The notes beneath the pieces are model-generated. The model saw only the letters and a list, made by a program, of their open reading frames with translations, was not told the origin of the DNA and did not search any database. Position numbers and translations under genes: made by a program. This document shows positions 17,086-26,405 of a stretch of 64,000 bases of DNA, piece after piece. Origin of the DNA: Paenibacillus sp. OV219 (GTDB taxonomy: Bacteria > Bacillota > Bacilli > Paenibacillales > Paenibacillaceae). Every line of letters begins with the position of its first letter. Position 1 is the stretch's first letter. The DNA is taken from contig NZ_FOCJ01000009.1 of assembly GCF_900110075.1 (NCBI RefSeq), forward strand, positions 124,001 to 188,000, given 5' to 3'.

Positions 17086-17111
17086 ACGATAGAGAGGGAA
17101 CGTGGATAGAG

Positions 17112-17690
17112 ATGGACGTGAAACCTATTGTACTGACAGGCAACCGGGTCGAGCTTGTGCCTATGAATTCCAGGCATGTTGAAGGATTGTACGAGGCCGG
17201 ACGATACCCGGAAATTTGGGAAGTGACACAGGGTACGATTGCAACGCTTGATGACGCCAAAGCATACGTGGAGAAAGCGCTCAGCGGGCAGGGAGATGTG
17301 CGTTTTGTCATTAAAGACCGCGCAACCGGAGCTGTCCTCGGCAGCACGCGGATGTTCGATATCTCCGTAGCCAACCGCGGCCTCGAGATCGGCTCAACAT
17401 GGCTGACGCCATCGGTATGGCGTACGAGTGTGAACACGGAATGCAAATATTTGCTGCTGAAGCATTGCTTCGAAACGCTAGGAACGATCCGCGTCCAGCT
17501 GAAGACCGACCTGCGCAACATCAGATCGCAGCGGGCGATCGAGCGGCTCGGCGCGGTGAAGGAAGGCGTGCTGCGCAACCACATGATCCTGCCAAGCGGC
17601 ATCATCCGCGACTCGGTCTACTACAGCATCCTCGACCGCGAATGGCCATCGGTCAAGGAGCGGCTGGAGAGCTTGATGAGCCCGCTGTAA
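17112..17690 (+). CDS. GNAT N-acetyltransferase, RimJ/RimL-like
   Basis: Acyl-CoA-dependent acetyltransferase of 192 residues. It begins with the family pattern 'VLTGNRVELVPMNSRHVEGL' and has the strand 'GAVLGSTRMFDISVANRGLEIGSTWL'. The CoA-binding region has 'TECKYLLLKHCFETLG', and the closing motif is 'NIRSQRAIERLGAVKEG'. This is the GNAT_3/YdaF-like group that acetylates amino termini or small molecules. The ATG at 17112 is taken because the reading frame upstream overlaps the VOC gene. It is the last gene of a three-gene cluster ending in a terminator. Confidence 0.85.
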   Translation: MDVKPIVLTGNRVELVPMNSRHVEGLYEAGRYPEIWEVTQGTIATLDDAKAYVEKALSGQGDVRFVIKDRATGAVLGSTRMFDISVANRGLEIGSTWLTPSVWRTSVNTECKYLLLKHCFETLGTIRVQLKTDLRNIRSQRAIERLGAVKEGVLRNHMILPSGIIRDSVYYSILDREWPSVKERLESLMSPL

Positions 17691-17780
17691 AGTCGCACTC
17701 CATGTGCAGAGTACCACAACTGAGAGTCTTTCAGACGCGTAAGCAGCGAATTCTGTCATGGATAGCTCGCTTTTTCCAAG

Positions 17781-17813
17781 GACGACCTTCGAGCGCTAAA
17801 GGTCGTCTTTTTT
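17781..17813 (+). terminator. intrinsic terminator
   Basis: GACGACCTT/AAGGTCGTC (9-bp perfect stem) with a nine-base loop and six Ts ends the hydrolase-VOC-GNAT cluster. Confidence 0.85.
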
Positions 17814-17937
17814 GCTCGAGAACGCTTTTCGCCATCCTTCACTAAGCAAGGAAGGCTACTGTTTTTTTCCAAACAGGAGTGCTACTCTATGCTTATAGAA
17901 AAATTTGTAAGTTAGTAGAAAGATACGGAGGTTCGGG

Positions 17938-19716
17938 GTGATCATCATGGTCCAGAAAAAGCGTACGCTGCGATATAAATTTTTTATCGGATTCATTATC
18001 GTCACCGTACCCCTGATTTTGTTTCTTTTCTATAACAACTATTACGCGATGAACGTTGTGCGGGAACAGGTGTCGCAATCCAACAGTAATTTGATCTCCA
18101 CGCAGGCGGCGAAGAAGGACATTGCCTTGGGCCAGACGGTCAGCTATCTGCTCAGGCAAGTGACCAACAACACCTCATACCCGAATTTGTTAGCGCTCTC
18201 ATCGTATCCGGAGGACAGCGGAGACTATTTCTTCGCCAAGCAATCCTTGCTCACTTCGTTCGACCAGGACTATGGAGCGTACAAGGAAGTCGACACGTTC
18301 TTCGTCTATCTGGATAAACCGAGCCGGCTCATATCCTCCCAGCGTTCGTATTCGGAAATCGAACGTTACCATCAAGTACTGGACGCGTACATGGCCGACA
18401 AGGAGCACCGGAAGGTGCATGAGTGGGATATCATCCAGACGCAGGATACCAATTACTTTGTCCGTATCGAGCAGGTGGCCGACAACGCGATCTACGTAGG
18501 CGCCTTGATCAATGCAGAGATGCTGATCGACGAGCTGAACGCGGCACCGCTCGACTCCGGGCTAGAAGAGCTGCTCGTATCCAGTGCAGGCGTGCCGCTC
18601 ACGGCCACAACGCTGACAGGCGAGGACGTCGAGAACATCGAGCACAGCTTGAAGAAGCCCGGTAACGAAGCGTACCGCAAATTCAATCGCGCAAACGGCG
18701 TCGAATACTTGGCAGTCAGTGCCGGGTTCGCGCAAGCCCCGGTGCACATGATTGCCATCGTGCCTGAGAACAGCTTGTTGAAGCAGCTGTTCTACTTCCA
18801 ATGGGCAATATATTTGGTTCCTGTTCTGGGCTTGGTCGTCATTCTGTTCTACTCGTTCTTCCTGAAGCGAACGCTTCTGAAGCCGATGCAAGCGCTCATG
18901 TCCGGCATGAGGCGGATCATGCACGGTGATCTCAGTGTCCGGCTGAAGGAAGGGTCGTCGTTCGAGTTCGCCTTCCTCATCGATACGTTCAATGGCATGG
19001 TCGGACAGATCAGCCGACTCAAAATCGATATCTACGAAGGCATGCTGAAGAAGCAGGAGGCCGAGTTCAAGCATTTGCAAGCGCAGATCAATCCGCATTT
19101 CTACCTGAATTCGCTGAACATCATCTACAGCCTCTCCTCCCTTCGCAAGAATGATCTGGTCGAGAAGATGACCGAGCATCTCGCGGATTACTTCCGCTTC
19201 ATTACGCGGGCACATCGTGAATTCATCACGATTTCGGAAGAAATCGACCACATCTCCAACTACTTGGAAATCCAGAAGCTGCGTTTTCCCGATAAGCTGG
19301 CTTACGAGGTGAACGTTCCAGCAAGCTATGCCGGCTATTACTTGCCACCGCTCACCATTCAGCCGTTTATTGAGAACGCTGTCATTCACGGCATGCCGGA
19401 GGGTGAAAGGCTTTATGTGATATCGATTGAGGTCAAACCGCCGGACGACGGCAGCGGCGGCTGCGAGATTGTCATTACCGACAACGGCCTTGGAGTTCCA
19501 CCAGAGAAGCTGCGGCAGCTGCAAGCCGGCATCACCGCCGACGGTGGGGAACAGGGGGCTGGCGGGCTCGGCATCTGGAACGTCAGACGCAGGCTTGGCA
19601 TGATTTACGGAGAACGGGCGGAGTTCTGCTTCTCCGCCGGAGAGCAAGAAGGCACAGTCATTCGCATTCGGTTGCCCGCGGAACGGGATAACGAAGGAGG
19701 AGACAGCGATGTATAA
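17938..19716 (+). CDS. YesM-type sensor histidine kinase (module 1)
   Basis: Membrane kinase of 592 residues. One transmembrane helix near 15-35, an extracellular dCache-like sensor region to about 285, a second helix (QWAIYLVPVLGLVVILFYSF) near 290-312, and HAMP follow. The His_kinase domain has QINPHFYLNSLNIIYSL (phospho-acceptor His387), and the HATPase domain has ENAVIHG, DNGLGV and GGLGIWNVRRRL. The GTG at 17938 has GGAGG six bases upstream. Its stop overlaps the start of the YesN-type regulator by eight bases, and an ABC importer follows, so it probably senses a sugar related to that importer. Confidence 0.92.
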   Translation: MIIMVQKKRTLRYKFFIGFIIVTVPLILFLFYNNYYAMNVVREQVSQSNSNLISTQAAKKDIALGQTVSYLLRQVTNNTSYPNLLALSSYPEDSGDYFFAKQSLLTSFDQDYGAYKEVDTFFVYLDKPSRLISSQRSYSEIERYHQVLDAYMADKEHRKVHEWDIIQTQDTNYFVRIEQVADNAIYVGALINAEMLIDELNAAPLDSGLEELLVSSAGVPLTATTLTGEDVENIEHSLKKPGNEAYRKFNRANGVEYLAVSAGFAQAPVHMIAIVPENSLLKQLFYFQWAIYLVPVLGLVVILFYSFFLKRTLLKPMQALMSGMRRIMHGDLSVRLKEGSSFEFAFLIDTFNGMVGQISRLKIDIYEGMLKKQEAEFKHLQAQINPHFYLNSLNIIYSLSSLRKNDLVEKMTEHLADYFRFITRAHREFITISEEIDHISNYLEIQKLRFPDKLAYEVNVPASYAGYYLPPLTIQPFIENAVIHGMPEGERLYVISIEVKPPDDGSGGCEIVITDNGLGVPPEKLRQLQAGITADGGEQGAGGLGIWNVRRRLGMIYGERAEFCFSAGEQEGTVIRIRLPAERDNEGGDSDV

Positions 19717-21331
19717 TTTGCTCGTCGTCGATGATGAGAAGTATGCCGTGGAAGCGATCTTGAATTGTATCGACTGGGAGTCCATCGGCGTGACCGGCTT
19801 GTTTAGCGCTTACGGCGTCGGCTCGGCCAAGGAGCAGCTGAACGCGAACCCCATCGATATTATTGTGTGCGACATCGAAATGCCCGGCAGCAACGGACTG
19901 CAATTGCTCGAGTGGGTGAATGAGCATAAGCCGGGCACGCTGACCATATTCTTCACCGGGCATGCCAATTTTGCCTATGCGCAGCAAGCCATCCAGTTAG
20001 GCGGCTTCGATTATTTGCTGAAGCCGGTTAAGCATAAGCAGATCGCCGAGGTCGTCTCGCGGGCATGCGAGAAGCTGCAGCAGGAGCGAGATAGGCGAGA
20101 CTACTCGGAGCGCTATGAGAAATACGCTCAGCTGTGGGAAACGCAGAAGCCGCTCCTCTGGGAGAAGTTCTGTCGTGACATGCTGGAATCGCGCGTCATG
20201 CCTACCAAGGAGCGCCTTGCGCAGGCCATCGCGGCGTACGGGCTGCCGATCACGCCGGATACGCGGGTCAGACCGATTCTGCTCAGCGTCGAGGAATTCC
20301 GCGAAGCGTTCAGCAAACGGGATGAGGAGATTCTGGAGTACGCGCTGCTCAAGAGCGCCGAGGAGATGTTTCTGATTGCTCGCCGCGGAGCGGTCATCCG
20401 GGACTCTGGAGGCATTCAGTTCGTGCTGCTGTACGAGGATGAGCATGCGCCGGAAGGGCGTGAGCTCGCGGACGTGTGCCAGGCTTACATGCGGGCGTCG
20501 TCCGAATACTTCTACTGCCGCTTGTCCTGTTATATCGGCGAACAGGCGCCTATCGGCGGCTTAGCGGAGACGTACCATGCCCTGCTGGAGATGGAGCAAA
20601 GCAACGTGGCGACGTCGGAATCGGTGCTGTTCCTGCGGGATGTCGGCTTCGAGCGGAGCAGCCGGCGGCAGGTGCAGGCGCCAACCGATATCGATTGGGC
20701 GGAATGGACCGTGCTGTTCGAGGCGGGCAAGAAAACGGAGCTAATGGAGCGGGTGAACGCGGCGTTCAAGGAGCTTGCCGCGCAGACGGTCACGCACGAG
20801 TCGCTGGAAGCGGTCTATTATTTGTTGCTGCATATGGTCTATCATGTTTCTCACCGGAAAGGCTGGTCGGCCAAAGAAGTGGTCGGTGCCAAGCTGCTCG
20901 GTGGTGAAGGCTCCGCCACACGCTCGCTTGCCAGGCTGAGGAGCTGGGTGGAACGGATGCTCACGGCAGGCATGGAGTACTACAGCCAGCATGAGGGCGA
21001 TCACCGCGCCAACATCGAGAAGATAAAGAAGTACATTCAGGAACATATCCGGGACGTTAACCGGGAGGATATCGCCGCACATGTTTATTTGAATTCCGCG
21101 TATCTGTCGCGGCTGTTCAAGAAGGAGACAGGCCAGTCACTGATGGATTTCATTATTCTGGCCAAAATCAACCAGGCGAAAATTTTACTGACGGAAACGC
21201 ACCGGAAAATTAGCGACATCGGCGGTGCACTGGGCTACGAGAACTTCTCTTACTTCGGAAAGGTGTTCAAGAAGACGGTGGGCATTACCCCTCAAGAGTA
21301 TCGCAAGCGCTATCAAGGAATAGTGGGCTGA
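19709..21331 (+). CDS. YesN-type AraC response regulator (module 1)
   Basis: Cytoplasmic transcription factor of 540 residues. The receiver domain (1-120) has the acidic pair VVDDE, phospho-acceptor in VCDIEMPGSNG, FFTGHANF and LKPV. A long middle region of no known motif follows, then a C-terminal AraC double helix-turn-helix (about 440-540) with 'HVYLNSAYLSRLFKKETGQS' and 'IGGALGYENFSYFGKVFKKTVGITPQEYR'. Translation is coupled to the kinase. It is expected to activate the importer beginning at 21532, whose promoter has a -10 but a poor -35. Confidence 0.92.
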   Translation: MYNLLVVDDEKYAVEAILNCIDWESIGVTGLFSAYGVGSAKEQLNANPIDIIVCDIEMPGSNGLQLLEWVNEHKPGTLTIFFTGHANFAYAQQAIQLGGFDYLLKPVKHKQIAEVVSRACEKLQQERDRRDYSERYEKYAQLWETQKPLLWEKFCRDMLESRVMPTKERLAQAIAAYGLPITPDTRVRPILLSVEEFREAFSKRDEEILEYALLKSAEEMFLIARRGAVIRDSGGIQFVLLYEDEHAPEGRELADVCQAYMRASSEYFYCRLSCYIGEQAPIGGLAETYHALLEMEQSNVATSESVLFLRDVGFERSSRRQVQAPTDIDWAEWTVLFEAGKKTELMERVNAAFKELAAQTVTHESLEAVYYLLLHMVYHVSHRKGWSAKEVVGAKLLGGEGSATRSLARLRSWVERMLTAGMEYYSQHEGDHRANIEKIKKYIQEHIRDVNREDIAAHVYLNSAYLSRLFKKETGQSLMDFIILAKINQAKILLTETHRKISDIGGALGYENFSYFGKVFKKTVGITPQEYRKRYQGIVG

Positions 21332-21382
21332 GTCGGCTGCCGCTTACAGTCGGAATCCCGCCGTCCCCACGAAGTCACCTTC

Positions 21383-21414
21383 AAACCCCCAGCCAAGCCA
21401 CTTGGCGGGGGTTT
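21383..21414 (+). terminator. hairpin between regulator and importer operon
   Basis: AAACCCCC pairs with GGGGGTTT and GCCAAG with CTTGGC inside it, giving a 14-bp stem with one bulge. Only a short T-tract follows, so termination may be partial. Confidence 0.65.
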
Positions 21415-21478
21415 GTCATAATAACGTCATCTTTGTCATTTCTATTCATATCTGACTCGGCCACTCTTTCCCTACAAT
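21415..21478 (+). promoter_or_regulatory. candidate activator-dependent promoter of importer 1
   Basis: GTCAT occurs at 21415, 21426 and 21435 with TTCAT at 21445, about one helical turn apart. They lie upstream of a TACAAT -10 (21473-21478) that lacks a recognisable -35. This is the layout expected for an AraC-type activator bound beside the -35 region. Binding by the adjacent YesN-type protein is inference. Confidence 0.4.
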
Positions 21479-21531
21479 AGGCTTAAGAACGGAATTGATG
21501 TCGAAATAAACAAGAGGTGATTGTACTGAGC

Positions 21532-22473
21532 ATGGAATTGAAGAAGAACCGGATCTCGTTCCGCCGCAAGCTTATCAAGAATCGCTACTTGCTGCTGATG
21601 ATGCTTCCCGGAACGCTCTACTTGCTTATCAATAACTATTTGCCGATGTTTGGCACGCTAATCGCTTTCAAAAGCGTCAAAATGTCTCTGCACAACTGGT
21701 GGTTTACCAGCCCGTGGGTCGGCTTCGACAACTTTAAGTTTCTCTTCAAGTCGTCGGACGCCTGGATCATCACGCGCAACACGGTGCTATACAACGCGCT
21801 GTTCATCACCATTACGCCGGTTATCGCCGTGACCTTCGCGATCATGCTCAACGAACTGCGGAATCGGCTTGCCGCCAGATTCTATCAGAACATTATGTTC
21901 TTACCTTACTTCCTCTCGGCGGTCGTTGTTGGGTATTTGGGCTATTCCATGTTGAGCGTGGAATACGGCTTCGTGAATACGCATATTCTCGCCCCCCTGG
22001 GCATTGATTCGATCGCATGGTACAACGAGCCGAAGTATTGGCCATTCATCCTGCCGCTCGTCTACATCTGGAAGAACATCGGATACTCCACAATTATCTA
22101 TTTGGCCGCGGTCATCGGCATTGACAACGAATATTACGAAGCGGCTCTCATCGATGGTGCGTCCAAATGGCGTCAGGTCGTCAGCATCACGCTCCCTCAA
22201 ATCCGTCCGATTATTATCATTCTTACGCTGATGGCGGTCGGGCACATCTTGAACGCTGACTTCGGCTTGTTCTATCAAGTTCCACTCGATTCAGGCTCGC
22301 TCTATCCGACGACCAACGTTATCGATACGTATGTGTATCGCGCGCTGCTTTCCTTGGGAGACATCGGCATGTCCTCTGCGGCGGGCTTATACCAATCGGC
22401 AGTTGGGTTTGTGCTCGTCTTATCGGTCAACCTAATTGTCCGCAAGTTCAATCGTGAGAGCGCTTTATTCTAG
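21532..22473 (+). CDS. sugar ABC permease, LplB type (importer 1)
   Basis: Inner-membrane subunit of 313 residues with about six helices. The family start 'LLLMMLPGTLYLLINNYLPMFGTLIAFKSV' and the ATPase-contact EAA loop 'EAALIDGASKWRQVVSITLP' near 205 are clear. The ATG at 21532 is chosen, with AGAGGTGA about 11 bases upstream; a GTG at 21517 overlaps that site. It pairs with the next gene, 18 bases on. No ATPase is encoded in the operon. Confidence 0.92.
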   Translation: MELKKNRISFRRKLIKNRYLLLMMLPGTLYLLINNYLPMFGTLIAFKSVKMSLHNWWFTSPWVGFDNFKFLFKSSDAWIITRNTVLYNALFITITPVIAVTFAIMLNELRNRLAARFYQNIMFLPYFLSAVVVGYLGYSMLSVEYGFVNTHILAPLGIDSIAWYNEPKYWPFILPLVYIWKNIGYSTIIYLAAVIGIDNEYYEAALIDGASKWRQVVSITLPQIRPIIIILTLMAVGHILNADFGLFYQVPLDSGSLYPTTNVIDTYVYRALLSLGDIGMSSAAGLYQSAVGFVLVLSVNLIVRKFNRESALF

Positions 22474-22491
22474 AAAGGAGCGACATCCGCA

Positions 22492-23451
22492 ATGAATACG
22501 ACGACTGCACAAGCACCGGCAGCGGCGGCTGCCGTCTCCAAACCGGCGGCCAAGCGCATCAACTCCATCTCGGCCGGCTCCAATATGGTCATCAACGTGA
22601 TTTTCATTCTCTACAGCATCGTCTGCCTGCTTCCGATTCTGCTGGTCATTTCCGCTTCCTTGTCCGACGAGACGTCGATCACGCTTCATGGCTACGCGCT
22701 TATACCGAGAGAATGGAGCCTTTCCGCCTATCACTATCTCGGATTTGATATGCACAAGATTCTGGCCGGTTACGGCATCTCGATCGCCACGACGGTCATC
22801 GGCAGCTTGACCGGCATGCTGATGACGGCCTTGTATGCGTATCCGCTGTCGCGTACCGATTTTCAATTCCGCGGCTTCTTCTCCTTCTTCATCTTCTTCA
22901 CGATGATCTTCGGAGGCGGCCTCGTTCCGAGCTATCTGGTCTATACGTACATCTTCCACTTGAAGGATACATTGTTCGCGCTTATTGTGCCTGGCTTGCT
23001 CATGAGCGCGTTCCTCGTCCTGACGACGAGAACCTTCTTCCAGCAGACCATTCATCCGTCAATTCTGGAGTCCGCGCAGATCGATGGCGCAGGCGAGTTC
23101 CGAATCTTCTTCGGCATCGTGCTTCCGCTGTCGCTTCCGGTCATGGCGACGGTCGGGCTATTCTATACGCTCGGTTACTGGAACGACTGGTTCAACAGCC
23201 TTGTCTACATCAATAACGACAAAATGGTCAATCTCCAGTACATGATGTACAAGGTTATGCGCAATCTGCAGTTTCTGCAATCCAACGCCCAGAGCAGTTC
23301 GTCTATCGGCGCGGAGGAGATCGCCAAGATTCCGAGCGAAACGGTCAGGATGGCGATGTGCATCGTCGGCATGGGACCGATCGTGCTTGCGTATCCGTTC
23401 TTCCAGCGTTATTTTGTCGCCGGCTTGACAGTCGGTGCAGTGAAGGGCTAA
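22492..23451 (+). CDS. sugar ABC permease, YtcP/LplC type (importer 1)
   Basis: Inner-membrane subunit of 319 residues. An Ala-rich cytoplasmic N-terminus (to about 25) precedes six helices. The family pattern 'FGGGLVPSYLVY' is near 135, EAA loop 'ESAQIDGAGEFRIFFGIVLP' near 195, and the usual C-terminal 'YPFFQRYFVAGLTVGAVKG'. It forms the heterodimeric channel with the preceding LplB-type subunit. AAAGGAG lies upstream of the ATG, and the lipoprotein gene follows after 65 bases. Confidence 0.92.
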   Translation: MNTTTAQAPAAAAAVSKPAAKRINSISAGSNMVINVIFILYSIVCLLPILLVISASLSDETSITLHGYALIPREWSLSAYHYLGFDMHKILAGYGISIATTVIGSLTGMLMTALYAYPLSRTDFQFRGFFSFFIFFTMIFGGGLVPSYLVYTYIFHLKDTLFALIVPGLLMSAFLVLTTRTFFQQTIHPSILESAQIDGAGEFRIFFGIVLPLSLPVMATVGLFYTLGYWNDWFNSLVYINNDKMVNLQYMMYKVMRNLQFLQSNAQSSSSIGAEEIAKIPSETVRMAMCIVGMGPIVLAYPFFQRYFVAGLTVGAVKG

Positions 23452-23516
23452 TCCCGGTTTGACCGGTTAGCAATTATACAATTACATCTTCATCTACAAA
23501 AAACGGGAGGTATTAT

Positions 23517-25130
23517 ATGAAAAGCTTAAAGAGAAAAAGCCTGACCGCCTTAGCGACTGCTTTCGCGGTGTCTACGCTGCTTGCGGGCTGCGGAAACAAC
23601 GATAATTCCGGCGCGAACGGCAACGCCAATTCCAGCGGCGCGAATGCGGCGACGAAGGAGACAAACGAGGCAAAAGATAACGCAGCGAACAACAGCAGCA
23701 CGAACGAGGCTGCCGCAAGCAACGGCTCCGATGCGTCCAAGCTGGAGCCGTACACGATCAAATGGTTCGTCCCTGGCGCAGCAGCCCAGAAGGATCAGGA
23801 AATGGTCAACGAGGAAGTCAGCAACTATTTGAAAGACAAAATTAATGCATCCTTTGATCTCGAAGTCATTGACTGGGGAAGCTGGGACGACAAAATGAAC
23901 CTGAAATTCGCGTCCAGCGAACCGTTCGACTTACTGTACACGGCGAACTGGAACGGCTTCACGACGAAGATATCCCAAGGCAACATCATTGACATGACGG
24001 ATCTGATCGACCAGTACGCCCAGGAAGCGAAAGGGGTCATCGAGCCCGCGCTTCTCGAAGGCTCCAAAGTGAACGGCAAAAACTTCGGCATGCCGACGAA
24101 CAAGGAAATGGCGACCCAATGGGGTATCATGCTCCGTAAAGACCTCGTGGATAAATACAAAATCGACATTACGACAATCAAGACGCTGGAAGATCTCGAG
24201 CCGTACTACGACATGATCGAGGAGAATGAACCGGGGGTAACGCCATTCTACCTGAACAAAGATATATCGCTGCTCAACGTATGGAATTCCAACCATTTCG
24301 ATCACTACGACGGTGCCGCCGGCACGCTTCCTCTCGGCCAATCGGATTTCAAGCTGATCAACGGTCTGGAAACGCCGGAGGCGAAAGCCGGCTACGACCT
24401 GATTCACAAGTGGTACCAAAAAGGCTACGTCAATAAAGACGCGGCGACGCTTCAAGACTTGAGCGGCGGTCTGAAAGCAGGCAAGGCATTCGCGTATCCA
24501 GAGCAGCTGAAGCCGGGCAAAGACGCCGAAGTCAGCACGCAAACAGGCGTGAAATGGGTGCAGGTCGAGCTGACGCAGCCTATCATCGGCACCGGCGATA
24601 CGCAAGGCGCCATGACGTCGATTTCCAGAACGTCCAAGGATCCTGCGCGCGCCATGATGTTCTTGAATTTACTGTACACGGATAAATACTTGGTCAATCT
24701 GATCGCGTTCGGCATCGAAGGCAAGCACTTTAAGAAGGCGGGCGAGAACACAATCGACTTCGCCGACGGCATAACGGCCCAAACATCGGGCTACAACCTG
24801 AATCAGCCTTGGCTGTTCGGCAACCAATTCAATGACTACCTGTGGACGAACGAAGATCCGCAGAAGTGGCAGAAGTTCAAGGACTTCAACAAAGCAGCGA
24901 AGAACGACGCTTTGCTCGGCTTCGTGTTCGATCCGACGAACGTGAAGACGGAGACGGCCGCAATCGCAAACGTCGGCAAAGAGTTCAATTCGGGTCTCAA
25001 CACCGGTACGCTCGATCCGAACGTGTACTTGCCGAAATACATCGATAAGCTGAAAGCGACCGGCATCGACAAAGTCATTGTCGAAGAGCAGAAACAGCTC
25101 GATGCGTGGCGCGCAGCGAAGGGACAGTAA
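23517..25130 (+). CDS. sugar-binding lipoprotein, LplA type with DUF3502-like C-terminus
   Basis: Solute receptor of 537 residues anchored by lipidation at Cys25 (STLLAGC). An Asn/Ala/Ser-rich tether (about 26-75) is followed by the two-lobed binding fold, which starts with 'YTIKWFVPGAAAQKDQEMVNEEVSNYL'. The C-terminal ~140 residues match the DUF3502 region often found in LplA-like proteins. It delivers oligosaccharide to the two permeases upstream. The ATG is preceded by GGGAGG. The ligand cannot be told from sequence. Confidence 0.92.
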   Translation: MKSLKRKSLTALATAFAVSTLLAGCGNNDNSGANGNANSSGANAATKETNEAKDNAANNSSTNEAAASNGSDASKLEPYTIKWFVPGAAAQKDQEMVNEEVSNYLKDKINASFDLEVIDWGSWDDKMNLKFASSEPFDLLYTANWNGFTTKISQGNIIDMTDLIDQYAQEAKGVIEPALLEGSKVNGKNFGMPTNKEMATQWGIMLRKDLVDKYKIDITTIKTLEDLEPYYDMIEENEPGVTPFYLNKDISLLNVWNSNHFDHYDGAAGTLPLGQSDFKLINGLETPEAKAGYDLIHKWYQKGYVNKDAATLQDLSGGLKAGKAFAYPEQLKPGKDAEVSTQTGVKWVQVELTQPIIGTGDTQGAMTSISRTSKDPARAMMFLNLLYTDKYLVNLIAFGIEGKHFKKAGENTIDFADGITAQTSGYNLNQPWLFGNQFNDYLWTNEDPQKWQKFKDFNKAAKNDALLGFVFDPTNVKTETAAIANVGKEFNSGLNTGTLDPNVYLPKYIDKLKATGIDKVIVEEQKQLDAWRAAKGQ

Positions 25131-25206
25131 GGCGATAAGGTGGGAAGCCAGTGCTGCTTTCGGCACGGGCTTCTCTTCATATTTCGAACGGAAAGCAGGT
25201 TATAAG

Positions 25207-26115
25207 GTGGACAACAAGACGTTATCAAAGGAACAAATCGAGCATTTCATCGAATTCGGCTGGGTGAAGGTCGAGGAAGCGTTCCCGCGTGAACTGGCGC
25301 TGGAATGTCAGCAATTCATATGGGAGAAGCTGAGTCGGTTCGGTGTTGAGCGGAGCGACCGCTCGACGTGGCAGCAGCCGATGTACAACTTGCGGGAGGC
25401 CTACAACGGCGGCGCCTTTGACCGCTGCAACACGGAGCGGATGGCGGATGCGATCGAAGACTTGACCGGACATGGACGCTGGATCGACCGTGGTGTCTAC
25501 GGGAAGGAAGAGGTCGTCGCCACGTGGGGCTGGTGGCCGGTCAATTTCGCGCTTGGCGCTGATCGTCCGTGGACCGTACCGACGAGCGGCTGGCATTGGG
25601 ACGGCGGCCATTTTCGCCATTACGTCAACAGTCCCGATCAAGGACTGTTGTGCTTGTGCATCTTTTCAGAAATCAGGCCGCATGGCGGCGGAACGTTGAT
25701 CATAGAAGGCTCTCACAAGGTCGTGGCGAAATTTCTGGAGAAGCATCCGGAGGGGCTCGAGCCGCAGGAGGGCATCGACATGCTGAACGCAGAGCATCCG
25801 TATTTGTCGGAGCTCACCGGCCTGACGGGAACGGGAGAAGACGATCCCGATCGAATCAAACGATTCATGGATGAATGGCATGTTGATACCGACGGCTTCA
25901 AACTTCGTGTCGCAGAAACGAGTGCTTCGCCAGGCGACATCATCTTGTGCCATCCGTTCTTGTATCACGCGGCGTCCCAAAATCACTCCGGCAGCCCCCG
26001 CTTCATGTGCAACCAGAAGACACCGCTGAAGGAGCGGATGAATTTCAACCGTGAGAGCCAAGACGATTATTCCCCGGTGGAGATCAGCATTCGGCAAGCG
26101 CTGGGAAGGAAGTAG
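25207..26115 (+). CDS. phytanoyl-CoA dioxygenase (PhyH) family protein
   Basis: Fe(II)/2-oxoglutarate-dependent oxygenase of 302 residues. The iron-binding HxD is in 'SGWHWDGGHFRHY' near 125, followed by 'RPHGGGTLIIEGSHK'. The distal His lies in 'ILCHPFLYHAASQNHSGSPRFMCNQK', whose Arg would bind 2-oxoglutarate. The GTG at 25207 has GCAGG about eight bases upstream and avoids overlapping the lipoprotein gene. It is transcribed with importer 1 and is the last gene before a terminator, so it may hydroxylate or oxidatively demodify the imported compound. That role is inferred. Confidence 0.82.
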   Translation: MDNKTLSKEQIEHFIEFGWVKVEEAFPRELALECQQFIWEKLSRFGVERSDRSTWQQPMYNLREAYNGGAFDRCNTERMADAIEDLTGHGRWIDRGVYGKEEVVATWGWWPVNFALGADRPWTVPTSGWHWDGGHFRHYVNSPDQGLLCLCIFSEIRPHGGGTLIIEGSHKVVAKFLEKHPEGLEPQEGIDMLNAEHPYLSELTGLTGTGEDDPDRIKRFMDEWHVDTDGFKLRVAETSASPGDIILCHPFLYHAASQNHSGSPRFMCNQKTPLKERMNFNRESQDDYSPVEISIRQALGRK

Positions 26116-26149
26116 GAGTAGGACGCAGAAGCTGTTAAAATCTTCGGGA

Positions 26150-26192
26150 AGCACCTGGAAGAAGCCTTATAGGCCTTCTTCAGGTGCTTTTT
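26150..26192 (+). terminator. intrinsic terminator of importer 1 operon
   Basis: AGCACCTGGAAGAAGCC pairs with GGCCTTCTTCAGGTGCT (16-17 bp, small bulge) and is followed by TTTTTG. Confidence 0.85.
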
Positions 26193-26405
26193 GTTGTGAG
26201 AGGAAGCCCGGGTTTTTCCGTCCCGGCATGCCGCACATACCACCTCACCCGAAATTTTGCGCCACGAAGCAAAATTTGAGACCTTATATTGCCACCTCTC
26301 GTCAGCTTACAATGAACACATGCAAGTTTGTAAGTGCTTACATTGTGTGTTCGTCATCATTTTGAACTCATTAGTTCATCATCAAGCTCTTGGAGGTCTG
26401 CCAGC
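26193..26405 (+). promoter_or_regulatory. promoter region of importer 2 with inverted repeats
   Basis: No gene is supported. Three symmetric elements are visible: AAATTTTGC/GCAAAATTT (26252-26277), TGTAAG-TG-CTTACA (26329-26342), and GAACACA paired with TGTGTTC flanking it (26314-26350). The compact TGTAAGTGCTTACA element is the best operator candidate. No convincing -35/-10 pair was found. Confidence 0.45.

Noticed and set aside
18562-19785. 407-codon antisense ORF opposite the YesM-type kinase
   Set aside because: The opposite strand encodes a complete, motif-verified kinase; the antisense product shows no family features.
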